Made by a program: the position numbers and the translations under genes. A stretch of DNA of 64,000 nt from Rhodospirillales bacterium. GTDB lineage: Bacteria > Pseudomonadota > Alphaproteobacteria > Rhodospirillales > JANQFP01. Shown piece after piece: positions 33,921 through 44,000 of this stretch (position 1 is its first letter; every line of letters starts with the position of its first letter). The notes under the pieces are model-generated. The model ran no database searches and was not told the origin of the DNA. It saw nothing but the letters and a program-made list of their open reading frames with translations. Location: contig JANQFP010000207.1 of NCBI GenBank assembly GCA_028277795.1, forward strand, positions 1-64,000. Reading direction: 5' to 3'.

Positions 33921-36900
33921 GTGACCCTCATCAATCTCCATCGGCCGGTGCAGGGCGGCGAGGCCCTGCTGCGGCCCCATCTGTTCCCCGGCCGCTCCAT
34001 GGGCGAGGTCGAGTTCGACCGGCGCCAGGTCTATGCGGATGCACGGCTCGCTCCGCTTGCCACGGTCTCGACGCCGGGCATCCTGCGCGGGCTGCGGGTG
34101 GAGACCGGATCGGGCGCGGCGGCCGGCGAGGAAGCGGGCGAGGGCCTGCGGGTCGATCCCGGCCTCGCCATCTCCGGCAACGGGACGCTGCTCGGCCTCT
34201 ACCAGCCGTTGAACGAGAGTTGGTCGACCCTGGTGACGGACTTCGTCGCCGCGCATCCGGGCGAGACCACGAAGGGGATCTATTACCTGACCCTCAACCG
34301 GTCCAGCCACGTCATCGACGCGACGCAGGAGATCGACGCCTGTCAACGGTTCGATCTCGACCGGCTGCGCGACACCTCCCACGTCGTCATCGGCACCCTG
34401 CGACTGCGCAAGCTCGCCGTCACCGACAACTCGGTCCTCGACCGGCGCCGCTTCGAGAACCTGGTGGCCGCGATGCATGCGGACGGCGCGTTCCTGCGCA
34501 CCATGCGCAACGCCGTCCCGGTCGGCCTGGTCGGCATCGACGGGGCAAGGCGCGTCCGTTGGTTCTCCCAGACGGCCGGCCGGTATCTGTCGGAGACGCA
34601 TGCCGGCTACCGGGTGCTGGCGCGCCTCCTGCGGGAGGCGTTCGACGAGGCGAGCCAGCGGTTCGCGGCCGGTGACGGGAATGCGGGCGAGACCCTGATC
34701 CAATACTTCACGCGCACGGTCAAGATCGACTTCCTGCCGGCGGCGGGCGAGCTCCCGCCCACGCTCCTGCGCGACATCGACACGCGGGCCGTCAGCGTCG
34801 GATGGCTGCCCGCGCACCTCCGTCTCGACATGGTGCCGGTCCCGGACTCCGCCGTGCCGGAGCTCCTCGACCGGCATATCGGCCGCCGCGTGACCGATTT
34901 GCGCCGCACGGCGAGTGGCGAACATCTCCGCCTGCTGCTGGCCGTCGACGACGACGCCTATGCGAGGGATCTGTTCGACATCCCGTCTCCAGACAAAGTG
35001 CTGTCGGAGTCCTTTTATCGCCACCACATGAGCGCCCATTCGGCATGGCGCCGATGGAGCGAGGAGTTCGCCCAGCTTTACCAGGTGCACCCGGAGGCCG
35101 ACATGGGGAAGCTCGGGCCCGCGGAGATCGACCCGCCGCGGGCGGCCGACCCGCCGATCCGGCCGGACCGGTTCTACGCGCGCCTGATCTCCGCGGCCCA
35201 TGCCGAACACGGCATCCCGGAGGGTGAGATGCCCCCAGCGCCCTACCGGAAAGTTCCCCCCAACGCCCCGACGGACTACAACGACTGGCTGGTCGTCAAC
35301 GAAGAGGGCGAGCGCGTCCCGCCGCCCCCCGCCCTGCCGAATGCGCACGGGCTCGTCATCCAGGCTGCCATCGCCGAGGAGGAGCTGGAGCGGCTCGACA
35401 ACCGGATCCGCGCGATCCGCGAACGGCTGGAGAAGACGCGGGACTTCCTCCTCCTCCAACGCCAGCAGCTCGACTCCCAGACCGTCTCCCTCGCCTCGCT
35501 GGCGGGCGGCATCGCCGGGGACGGCAGCGGCCTCAAGGTCGCCCGCACCCTGCCCTTCGGCAGGCTGAAGGTGGCCGAGGCCGTGCCGGCGTCCGCGGCG
35601 CCCGACGGCCGCCCCGACGGCGGGGCGGCCGCGGCCGGCGGGGCCTTGGGGTCGTCCATCCCCTTCACGGCCGCATTCGGCCCCGCGTCCGACTGGGGCG
35701 CCGCCACCCCCACCGGGACACCGACCGGCGGCGAAAAGGCGCCCATGTCAACCGGCATCGCCAGCATGGCCCCCGGCTTCAGCGGTTTCTCGGCGATGCG
35801 ACTCTCCGTGCCGCACAAGCCGCAGCAGGCCTCCGCGTTCGAGCTGGCCCTCAACACCATCCGCCTCGACCGCCTCGCCGAGATCCCCAAGATCTCGATC
35901 GCCGCGCCGGCCTTCGACTACAAGATCAAACGCTTCGGCGTCATGGAGCATATCCGACCCGAGCTCAACGAATACCGTTCCGCCTACCGCGGCATCAACG
36001 ACCTGCTGGACACGTTGGACACGCTGTTCACGGCGACGGAGGCGCGCGCCCTGCGCAAGATCCTGTTCGTCTTCGGCACGCTGACCGCGCCGGACGACAT
36101 CGAGGCCAAGGCGAATGACGACCAACGCGTCTCGGCCCACTACGAGGCGCTGTTCAATGCCGGCAAGCTGCTGACCAAGCACATCTCCTTCATGGAGCAG
36201 CGCCACAGCCGGCTGGAGATCCGCTACGACAGGATGCTGCGGCTGCGCATACTGAAGGAAGCGCAGATCGCCAAGCTGTCGGCGCGCATCGTCGTCGTGC
36301 GCGACCGCCTCGACGCCCTGGACGCCCGCCGGGTGGAGCAGTTGGGTGACTACGGCGTCGCCCAGAGGCTGGTGGACGAGGACCTGCGGCGGGTGTTGGC
36401 CGAGACCCGCGAGCGCGCGCGCATCCTGACGCAGGAGGTCCGCGGCCTCTATTTCGTGCGCACGCGCAGCGCGGAGGTCAGCCTCGCGCTGGCCGATCCG
36501 CTGGAGCTGCGCTACGCCACGGGCGCGGACGCCGTCCCCGGCTGCGACTGGGAGACCGACCCCGACCTGCCGGACGAGCTGGCGGAGTTCTTCGACGCGG
36601 TGCTCGAGGTGCCCGTCGACAACTGGGCCGTCCTGCGCCCGCTGCAGGTGAAGCTGCCGCCGCTGCGCCGCATCGAGACCGCCTTCACGGTCCGCAAGGA
36701 GCGGCTGCGCGTGCGCCAGAGCGTGCGGACCGCCGACAGCGCCGGCAAGGTCGGGCAGCGGCTCTATCCCCTGACGGTGCAAAGCAGGTCGCTCATCGCG
36801 TCCTGGTCCGCGATGCGGCTGCCGCCGGCAAGCCTCTCGGCCCTGGAATTCGCCGGAAAGACCGCCCAGGTGCTGTCGCTGGAGGACGTGCTGTCCACGG

Positions 36901-37499
36901 GCAGCGGCGAGTTGCGCCGCAGCGCCGAGGAGCTGCGGTTGGGGCTCGAACAGGCGGTTGCCTGCCTGGTCAAGCAGCTCAACCTGGTGCCGCCGTCGAT
37001 CCGGCTGCAGTGGTCGGAGTTGGCCGAGTCCGATCGCCTCATCGTCGACGACGTGTCCCGATGGCCGGGGCTGGAGCGCGCCGGACGGGAGGAGTTCGCG
37101 GCCGCCCGGACGATCCTGGAGCTGGTGGCGTGGTGGTTCCGCCGCCTTGTCGAAGACGCCTCCGCCGAGGCGAAGGCGGCGCTGCGCAACATGATCCGCG
37201 CCGTGGTGATCTTCACCGCGCTCGGCGACCCCAACGAGATGGTGCGCGGCCGCGTCCGCACGCCGCCGCGCCGGTTCGCCGTCGGCGAGATATTGAAGCT
37301 CGACCTGGAGCGTGCCGTCCGGCCCGGCACGCTGCTGCAGCTCTTCGACCGCCAGCAGCAGGGCATCGCCGTGCTGCGCGCCGACGACCGGGATTCGTCC
37401 GGCACGCGCGCCAGTATCGTCAGTCTCACCAGGCCCGATGTGGCGGTCACCTCCGAATTCACCGTCCTCGGCGGCAAGGCGGGGCGGCTCGTCCGATGA
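33921..37499 (+). CDS. Very large eCIS protein with shared N-terminal module and coiled coils
   Basis: This 1192-residue protein starts at GTG 33921. The N-terminal 100 residues carry the shared module in divergent form (LLRPHLFPGRSMGEVEFDRRQVYADARL... GILRGLRVE, then GLRVDPGLAISGNGTLLGL). Coiled-coil segments are likely around residues 485-520 (AIAEEELERLDNRIRAIRERLEKTRDFLLLQRQQ) and 800-840. A low-complexity GAP-rich linker lies between about 550 and 610. The size would allow a long tape-measure or fibre function, but no diagnostic domain is seen. It overlaps the next start by 4 bases. Confidence 0.62.
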   Translation: MTLINLHRPVQGGEALLRPHLFPGRSMGEVEFDRRQVYADARLAPLATVSTPGILRGLRVETGSGAAAGEEAGEGLRVDPGLAISGNGTLLGLYQPLNESWSTLVTDFVAAHPGETTKGIYYLTLNRSSHVIDATQEIDACQRFDLDRLRDTSHVVIGTLRLRKLAVTDNSVLDRRRFENLVAAMHADGAFLRTMRNAVPVGLVGIDGARRVRWFSQTAGRYLSETHAGYRVLARLLREAFDEASQRFAAGDGNAGETLIQYFTRTVKIDFLPAAGELPPTLLRDIDTRAVSVGWLPAHLRLDMVPVPDSAVPELLDRHIGRRVTDLRRTASGEHLRLLLAVDDDAYARDLFDIPSPDKVLSESFYRHHMSAHSAWRRWSEEFAQLYQVHPEADMGKLGPAEIDPPRAADPPIRPDRFYARLISAAHAEHGIPEGEMPPAPYRKVPPNAPTDYNDWLVVNEEGERVPPPPALPNAHGLVIQAAIAEEELERLDNRIRAIRERLEKTRDFLLLQRQQLDSQTVSLASLAGGIAGDGSGLKVARTLPFGRLKVAEAVPASAAPDGRPDGGAAAAGGALGSSIPFTAAFGPASDWGAATPTGTPTGGEKAPMSTGIASMAPGFSGFSAMRLSVPHKPQQASAFELALNTIRLDRLAEIPKISIAAPAFDYKIKRFGVMEHIRPELNEYRSAYRGINDLLDTLDTLFTATEARALRKILFVFGTLTAPDDIEAKANDDQRVSAHYEALFNAGKLLTKHISFMEQRHSRLEIRYDRMLRLRILKEAQIAKLSARIVVVRDRLDALDARRVEQLGDYGVAQRLVDEDLRRVLAETRERARILTQEVRGLYFVRTRSAEVSLALADPLELRYATGADAVPGCDWETDPDLPDELAEFFDAVLEVPVDNWAVLRPLQVKLPPLRRIETAFTVRKERLRVRQSVRTADSAGKVGQRLYPLTVQSRSLIASWSAMRLPPASLSALEFAGKTAQVLSLEDVLSTGSGELRRSAEELRLGLEQAVACLVKQLNLVPPSIRLQWSELAESDRLIVDDVSRWPGLERAGREEFAAARTILELVAWWFRRLVEDASAEAKAALRNMIRAVVIFTALGDPNEMVRGRVRTPPRRFAVGEILKLDLERAVRPGTLLQLFDRQQQGIAVLRADDRDSSGTRASIVSLTRPDVAVTSEFTVLGGKAGRLVR

Positions 37500-39121
37500 T
37501 GGGCGCCCGCACCGAGCTTGTCATCGACCGGCTGACGGTCAAATCAACCGACCGCCGCACGGCCGGCGAGGCCGAGCGGGCGCTGCGCGCGGCGCACTGG
37601 CCGGCCCCCGAAGGCGAACGTTGGTTGATCGTCCGGCGGATGCACCTGCGCGGCCGGCCGCGCGAACTGGGAAAGAGCGTGGCGCGCGCCGCGGCGACGG
37701 AGGCGTCGCGCTCGGTCTGGGGCGGCGCGCCGGGCGCCGCCTCTGCGCCGTCCGTATGGTTCCGCAGTCTCGCCGAGCTTCTCGCCCGCCTGTCGGCGGA
37801 CCTTGCCCTGGGCCGCGAGACCCGTTGGTTCTGGCGGCGCTGGGCGCCGCTGTTCGACCTGCCGCCCGGGCCGGCGCTGGCCCGGCTGTGGGGAGACCAC
37901 ATCGCGCAGGTCGCGACCGTGATCGCGGAACTGGACGCGAGCGGCGACCTGCCCCGGGTGTGGCGCACGCTCGACCCACCGGCGGCGCAGTCGCTCGTCG
38001 CCGCGCTGTCGATACATGCGGGTGTCGCGCTTCCGGTCGTTCCCGATCCGACGCCGACCGGCACGCTGCCGGCGACGCGCCTTCCGGACGGCGTGCGGCG
38101 GCGCTGGCGGACGGCCCTGTCCGGCCTGCCCGAGACCGACCATCGGGTGTGGCTCGCGGCGGCCTTCACGGCGCTGGAGCTGGGCGCGCTCGCGTCGGCG
38201 GAGCCGGTGCCGGCCCGGATCGCCGCCATCGGGCGGGCGCTCGGCGGAGGTCAGGACTCTGCATCATCGGGCGCCGCTCCCGTCGTCGGGTCCGGGCCAG
38301 TCCTCGACGCTCCCGAGACCGGGGCACACCGCCAAGGGGCCCGTCCCGGACATGGCGCCGCCGCGCGCGACGAGGCGCTGCGGGCCGCGGCCGGCACCGA
38401 CTCCGCCGCCACCGGAGAGCGCGCCGCGCCGCGCCCGGCGACGCCTCGCCATTCCTCGCCTCACGCGGAGCCGGAGCCCTCCGCCGCGCCCGCGCGCCGG
38501 AGTGCGGCCGGCGTGCCGCCGCCGAGCGCGGACCGCAGGCACCGCCGAGGCGCTGCGGCCGAAGGCGGCGTCCCGGCCGGCCGCCGCGCCGACTCCGAGC
38601 CGGCGGCGCCCGCCGACGGCACACCCGCCGCATCGGTCCTCGACGACGTCGAAACGGCGTTCGGGGGCGCGTTCTACCTGGTCAACCTGCTCAATCACGC
38701 GTCCTTCCAGACCCTGCTGAGAGGGCGCGAGGGCTGGGGCGAGCCGCTCGCCGGATGGTGGTGGCTGGCGCGCGCCTCCATGCATCTCGGGCTCGACCCC
38801 GACGATCCGTTGAGCGCGTTCCTGGCCGCCCGGCTCGAGTGCCCGGATCCGGGGGAGCTGGCGCGCATGCCGCCGTTGCCGCGGGCGATGGCCGCGGCCG
38901 CGACGGCGACCCTCGGGGAGGTATGGGCGCCGTCCCTGATCGCCGTCCCCGGACTGCTCCGCCACACGCCGAGCCATATCGATGTGCATTTCCCGGCCGC
39001 GGCGGTGCGGCTGGAGGTGCGACTGGCCGGTCTCGACATCAACCCCGGCTGGGTCCCCTGGCTGGGGCGGGTGGTGACCTTCCACTACGACGACCTCGTC
39101 ATGGGAGCGGCCCATGGCTGA
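37496..39121 (+). CDS. Putative tape-measure-like eCIS protein
   Basis: This 541-residue protein begins TELVIDRLTVKSTDRRTAGEAERALRAAHW...WLIVRRMHLRG. Its C-terminal region reads TAFGGAFYLVNLLNHASFQTLLRGREGWGEPLAGWWWLARASMHLGL and ends near WLGRVVTFHYDD. The gene position just before the ATPase and the paired N- and C-terminal blocks resemble CIS tape-measure proteins (Afp14 slot), though the match is weak. Between residues ~245 and ~380 lies a long Ala/Pro/Arg-rich linker that is probably disordered. Two ATGs occur at the start; the first overlaps the preceding stop. Confidence 0.5.
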   Translation: MMGARTELVIDRLTVKSTDRRTAGEAERALRAAHWPAPEGERWLIVRRMHLRGRPRELGKSVARAAATEASRSVWGGAPGAASAPSVWFRSLAELLARLSADLALGRETRWFWRRWAPLFDLPPGPALARLWGDHIAQVATVIAELDASGDLPRVWRTLDPPAAQSLVAALSIHAGVALPVVPDPTPTGTLPATRLPDGVRRRWRTALSGLPETDHRVWLAAAFTALELGALASAEPVPARIAAIGRALGGGQDSASSGAAPVVGSGPVLDAPETGAHRQGARPGHGAAARDEALRAAAGTDSAATGERAAPRPATPRHSSPHAEPEPSAAPARRSAAGVPPPSADRRHRRGAAAEGGVPAGRRADSEPAAPADGTPAASVLDDVETAFGGAFYLVNLLNHASFQTLLRGREGWGEPLAGWWWLARASMHLGLDPDDPLSAFLAARLECPDPGELARMPPLPRAMAAAATATLGEVWAPSLIAVPGLLRHTPSHIDVHFPAAAVRLEVRLAGLDINPGWVPWLGRVVTFHYDDLVMGAAHG

Positions 39122-41072
39122 TCGCGGCACGGTCCGGCGGGCGGGAGCGCTGTTGTGGCTGCGCGGACTGGTGCGGTTGGGACTGGCGGAGTACGCGCGC
39201 CGGGTGGCCCTTCCCGCCGCCGACGTCGCCGAAGAGATGGCCGCGGAGGCCCGGTCCCTGATCGGCCGCACGGACTGGGCGGAGGCGTTGCGGGTCACCC
39301 GGTCCGCCTGGCCGCTCCGCGGCTCCCGCCTCGGAAAGGCCATCGCCGAGTTGGACCTGACCCCAGCCGAGGGGTTCGTGCTCGTGCTGACCGGAGAGGT
39401 GGAGGGCGCGCACAGCATCGATATCGCGTTGACCGAGCTCCAGGCGCCGTCGGGGGGCGCGCGGCCGACGGCGAATCTCTGTGCCGAACTGGCCTCGGAG
39501 CTTTTTGGGACCGATGCGCTTTCTCCCGAGAAGCTCGACGACCTTCCCCTGCTGCGCGCCGGCATCGTCGCGCTCGACGGGCCGGGGCCGACACCGCTGC
39601 GGTACCTCCGCATCGAGCCGAACCTGTGGTCGGTGCTGAGCGATGGCCTGAACGACTGGCCGGACTGCCCGTTCATCGAACGGGCGCCCGCCAAGCATAT
39701 CCCCGTGGAGGCGCGGCGCGAGGCGCCGAAGATCGCCGGATTGATGAAGACCGAGGAGGTGAAAGGCCTCGCGCTGCGCGGCAATCCGGGCACCGGCCGG
39801 CTCGGCTATGCCGAGCTGATCGCGCGGCGGCTCGGCAAGCGCGCCATCGCGGCTCCGTTGGACCGCTGGGCACAGGAGCCGGCACTGGCGGCGGCCTGCC
39901 GCATTGCGGGCTGGCTGCCCGTCCTGCGCGCCACCCTCGGGCCGGGCGAGGAGCTGGAGCTGCCCCCCCACACCCACGAGCAGCCGGTCATCGTCGTGCT
40001 CGGCGCCAGCGGCGCGGTGACACAGAGCGGCTTCGTGGAGCTGTCGCTCGGCGTGCCGGGCGAGCGGCAGCGGCGGTCCCTGTGGCGCGAGCTGCTGCAC
40101 GACAGGAAGCTGGGCAACGAGCTCGGCCATGCGGCGCTGCTCAGCGGGCCGGCCATCGTGCGGATTGCCGAGGCGGCCCGGTTCCTGGCCGAGCGGAGCG
40201 GCGAGCCCCTGGCGCGCCATCATGTGCGGGAGGCGCGCGCCGCGTTCGGCGGAGACAGGTTGCGACTTCTCGCCCAGCCGGTGGAGCGTGAGGTGCCGAG
40301 GGACGCCATCGTCCTGTCGGCGGCCACGCAGCGCCACATCGAGGCGCTGGTGGAGCGTGCCGAGCGGCGCGAGGCGCTGTGGCAGGGTCTGGGCGCGACG
40401 ATGAACGCGACCCGGACCACCGGGGTCAAGGCGCTGTTCGTCGGCGAAAGCGGCACGGGCAAATCCCTCGCAGCGAGCCACGTCGCCACGCTGCTCGGCG
40501 CGCCGATGTACCGCGTCGACCTGGCCGCTGTTATGAACAAATACCTAGGTGAGTCCGAGAAGAACCTTTCGCTTCTGCTGGAGGAAGCGGCGGCGAACGA
40601 CTGCGTGCTCTGCTGCGACGAGGCGGACTCGCTTTTCGGCCGCCGGTCGGACGGCAAGGACTCCGGCCAGCGCTTCGCGACCATGCTGACCAATTTCCTG
40701 TTAACCAGAATTGAGACCCATCCAGGCGTCGTCATCCTCACGACCAACAGCCGAGAGCGCATCGATCCGGCGTTCATCCGCCGGCTCGACTACGCGGTCG
40801 AGTTCACCTTGCCGCGCTTTGCGGAACGGCTCGAACTCTGGAACACCCATCTGGGACCCCTCGGACCCGACGAGGATACGCGCAAGCTGCTCGCCAGCTA
40901 TTGCGACCTGCCCGGCGGCCATATCCGCAATATCGTGGTGAACGCCGCTGCCCGACCGCGGCGGGCCGGCCGACGCATCAGCATCGACGACCTCGTCGAG
41001 TCATTGCGCGACGAATACCGCAAGCTGGGCCGGCCGAGCCCGCCCCGGATCAAGCAGCTCGTCGGACGATGA
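39114..41072 (+). CDS. AAA+ ATPase of the eCIS cluster (Afp15-like)
   Basis: The C-terminal AAA+ module of this 652-residue protein has Walker A GESGTGKS at about residue 444, LGESEKNLSLLLEEA, Walker B CVLCCDEADSLFGRR at about 500, and TTNSRERIDPAFIRRLDYAVEF with arginine-finger residues. It belongs to the VPS4/spastin-like group that accompanies eCIS operons and is thought to assist particle assembly or cargo loading. The first 400 residues are a helical partner-binding region peculiar to these ATPases. It is coupled to genes on both sides by overlaps (8 and 4 bases). Confidence 0.88.
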   Translation: MADRGTVRRAGALLWLRGLVRLGLAEYARRVALPAADVAEEMAAEARSLIGRTDWAEALRVTRSAWPLRGSRLGKAIAELDLTPAEGFVLVLTGEVEGAHSIDIALTELQAPSGGARPTANLCAELASELFGTDALSPEKLDDLPLLRAGIVALDGPGPTPLRYLRIEPNLWSVLSDGLNDWPDCPFIERAPAKHIPVEARREAPKIAGLMKTEEVKGLALRGNPGTGRLGYAELIARRLGKRAIAAPLDRWAQEPALAAACRIAGWLPVLRATLGPGEELELPPHTHEQPVIVVLGASGAVTQSGFVELSLGVPGERQRRSLWRELLHDRKLGNELGHAALLSGPAIVRIAEAARFLAERSGEPLARHHVREARAAFGGDRLRLLAQPVEREVPRDAIVLSAATQRHIEALVERAERREALWQGLGATMNATRTTGVKALFVGESGTGKSLAASHVATLLGAPMYRVDLAAVMNKYLGESEKNLSLLLEEAAANDCVLCCDEADSLFGRRSDGKDSGQRFATMLTNFLLTRIETHPGVVILTTNSRERIDPAFIRRLDYAVEFTLPRFAERLELWNTHLGPLGPDEDTRKLLASYCDLPGGHIRNIVVNAAARPRRAGRRISIDDLVESLRDEYRKLGRPSPPRIKQLVGR

Positions 41073-44000
41073 GTAGCCTCGCGCAAAAGGTCCGACGGAA
41101 GCAGCGCGGCGCGAGCGGTGCCGGCCTTCGCCGCAAAAGCGCCGACGACGCGCAGGTGGCGGCCAAGCGCCCGGCCTACATGCGGGCCAAGATGGCCGTC
41201 AGCGCGCCGCGGGACTCGGAGGAGCAGGAGGCCGACCGGGTCGCCGATCAGGTTTCGCGCCTGTCGCGCGCGGCCGCGCCCGGCGCCGACCAGGCCGAGG
41301 CGGCGCAGAGGCAGGCCGAAGAGCCGGTGCCGGCGGCGCGCCGGCTCCGGCGGACCGCCGGCGACACGGACCAGACCCGGACGGCGCGCCGCCAACCGGA
41401 AAGCGGCGAGGACGCACAGACCCTATCCCGCCTCGAGGAGGACCCGGCAGCCATCAGGACGGCCGCGCGCCGCATCGTCGAGGAGGGGCCGGAGACCGCC
41501 AAGGCGAGCGTGCGGCGGGCGGTGGAGGAAGAACCGGACGCGATCAAGACGACCCGGCGCCGCAAGGCCGACGAGGCCCCGGAACCGGCCACCGCCCAGA
41601 CGGACGAGGACGCCCATCCGCGACTGAGCGCCGACCTGGAGCGCCGGATCGAGGCCATGCGCGGGACGGGGCGTGCGCTGCCACCGGACGTTCTGGCCGA
41701 CATGGAGGCCAAGCTGGGACACGGGTTCACCAGCGTGCGCATCCACACCGACGGCGACGCGGCCGCGCTCGCCAAGCGCATCCGCGCCCGCGCCTTCACC
41801 GTCGGCTCCGACATCTTCTTCGCGGAGGGCGAATACGCGCCCACCACCGAGCAGGGCCGCAAGCTCCTCGCCCACGAGCTGACCCATGTCGTGCAGGGCC
41901 GCGCGACCCTCGACCGCAAGACCGTGCGACGGTCCAACGGCGCCGGAACCGGGGGGCCTACCGGCACGGGCGGGACGACCGGCGGTGGCGGTGGCACCCC
42001 CACCGGCACCTATCACAGCGGCGAGGGGTGGGTGGAGTTCGCCAACCTGCCCTACCCCAAGGTGCCCGAAGTTAAGGACACCCATTTCAACTCATTTCTG
42101 CCCCTGATCCGCCACCACGACTTCAGGGACGAAACGCGCCGCACCAAGCAAAACGCCAACTGGTTCGGCGGGCTCGAGTATGAGGGAAGCAAGAAAAGGC
42201 TGAAGGAGGCGCCGGGATACGACAGCCAGGGGGCGGGCAGCCACATGACATTCAAGGTGCCGTCGCCGTACCACGGCCTTCGGACCTCGGGGCCGCAGCG
42301 GGAGACCGACGTCAGATACTTGATGGGCTCGCTGGACGACATTGCCCGCCAGGCTGCCCGTCCGACCTGGACTCCCCAGGCCAAGCCGGCGCCGCCGGGG
42401 CGGCGTAGGGCGTCCTACGAGATAGACCACGTGGTCGAGGTGCAGGCCGGCGCTGTGTCGCCGCGCGGCGACCACTTCGAGATGCGCACCTCGGTGGACT
42501 CGATGGAAAACTACATCCTGCTGCGCGGTGAAAAGAATGACGCCAAGGGCAAGGCCGTTACCAAGAGCATGGGAGCCGCGCTCGCACGCTTCATCAATGG
42601 CAACCCTACAGTGTACGGCGGCAAACCGTTCAGTGCGTGGAAGGTTCGAGATCTGAAGAAGCATCTGAGCCTGCAATTCAATGCGGTCAGTTTGCAGACG
42701 GGCCTAGTCGATATCGGCAAAGACGATGTCTGGACCCGCGAGCAAATTGAGTCGGGGGCGCATATCCAGGCCCTGCTCGACCACAAACCCAAGCAGATCC
42801 AATGTGTGTCGCTGACCGAACTCGAGGACCAGGTGCCGGAGAACCACATCTGGCTTTTCCACACCGAGTCCGGCGGCCGCAAACGCAAGCTTGATGTGCG
42901 CAAGCCGGAACGCAATTTCCTCAAGCCTTTCGAGCTGCACCCCGCTTCCACATTCCAAATTGAGAACGCCGACGAAACCTCCACACTGGCGACCTTTTAT
43001 TTCTCCATTCCGAAGAACCATAAGAAATTCAAGCCAATGGAGAAATCCGGCCCGGTCCTGATCAAGTCGCTCCACGGCTCTCGCAAGCTCGGTTTTTTCG
43101 AGAAGGGGCGGACGGAAACGCTCATCGGGCTGGGACGCGAGGCGGGCCGCCGCGACGCGAAGGAGTCGCAGGACGGGGGGGTGCAGCACAAAAACTCGAG
43201 CCCCATCCAGGTCGACAGCGTGGACCTTCAGGAGCCCGGGCTCGCCGTCACCGGACGGATCGTCCCTTCGATGTCGATCTTCGAGGACGCGACGATCGAT
43301 TTCGCGCTCCTGGGCGACGAGCTCACCTTCTCCAAGACCTTCCTGATCGACGAGGTCAAGGTCCCGCCGCCCTTCAAGATCAAGGGCAGCAGCATCACCA
43401 TCTCCGACGGCACCGGCGGGTTCGGCATCCAGGGCGACATCGACTACGGCATCGACCGGCTGGGCGAGGGCACGGCGAAGGCGTCCTATCACAGGCAGCG
43501 CGGCATCCGGGTCCTCGGCACCTTCGATTTCGACGACCGCATCTTCGGCCGCGGCGCCGACGCCAAGATCCGCTTCCGCTACGAGAAGGGCGAATGGGGC
43601 ATCGGCGGCACCGTCACCGTGCCGCGCGGCAAGGTCCCCGGCATCCGCCGGGCGACCATCGACGCGGACTATTCGGAAAGCACGGGCTTCACCGCCTCCG
43701 GCGACGCGCAGCTCGACATCCCGGGCGTGGAAAGCGGCACGTTGCGCGTCACCCACACCGACGAGGACGGGCTTTCCATCGGCGGCCGCTTCAACCTGAG
43801 CAACGACATCCCGGGCATCCGCGGCGGCTCCGTCGAGGCGGAGTTGCGGGAGCGGCCGGACGGCAAGGGGTTCTCCGTCGCCGCCACGGGCGAGGCGGAG
43901 CCCGAAATCCCCGGGTTCGACTCCAAGCTGCGCGTCGCCTACGAGGACGGCGCGATCACCATGGACGCGGAAGCGCGCTACGCGCGCGGCATGCTCGACG

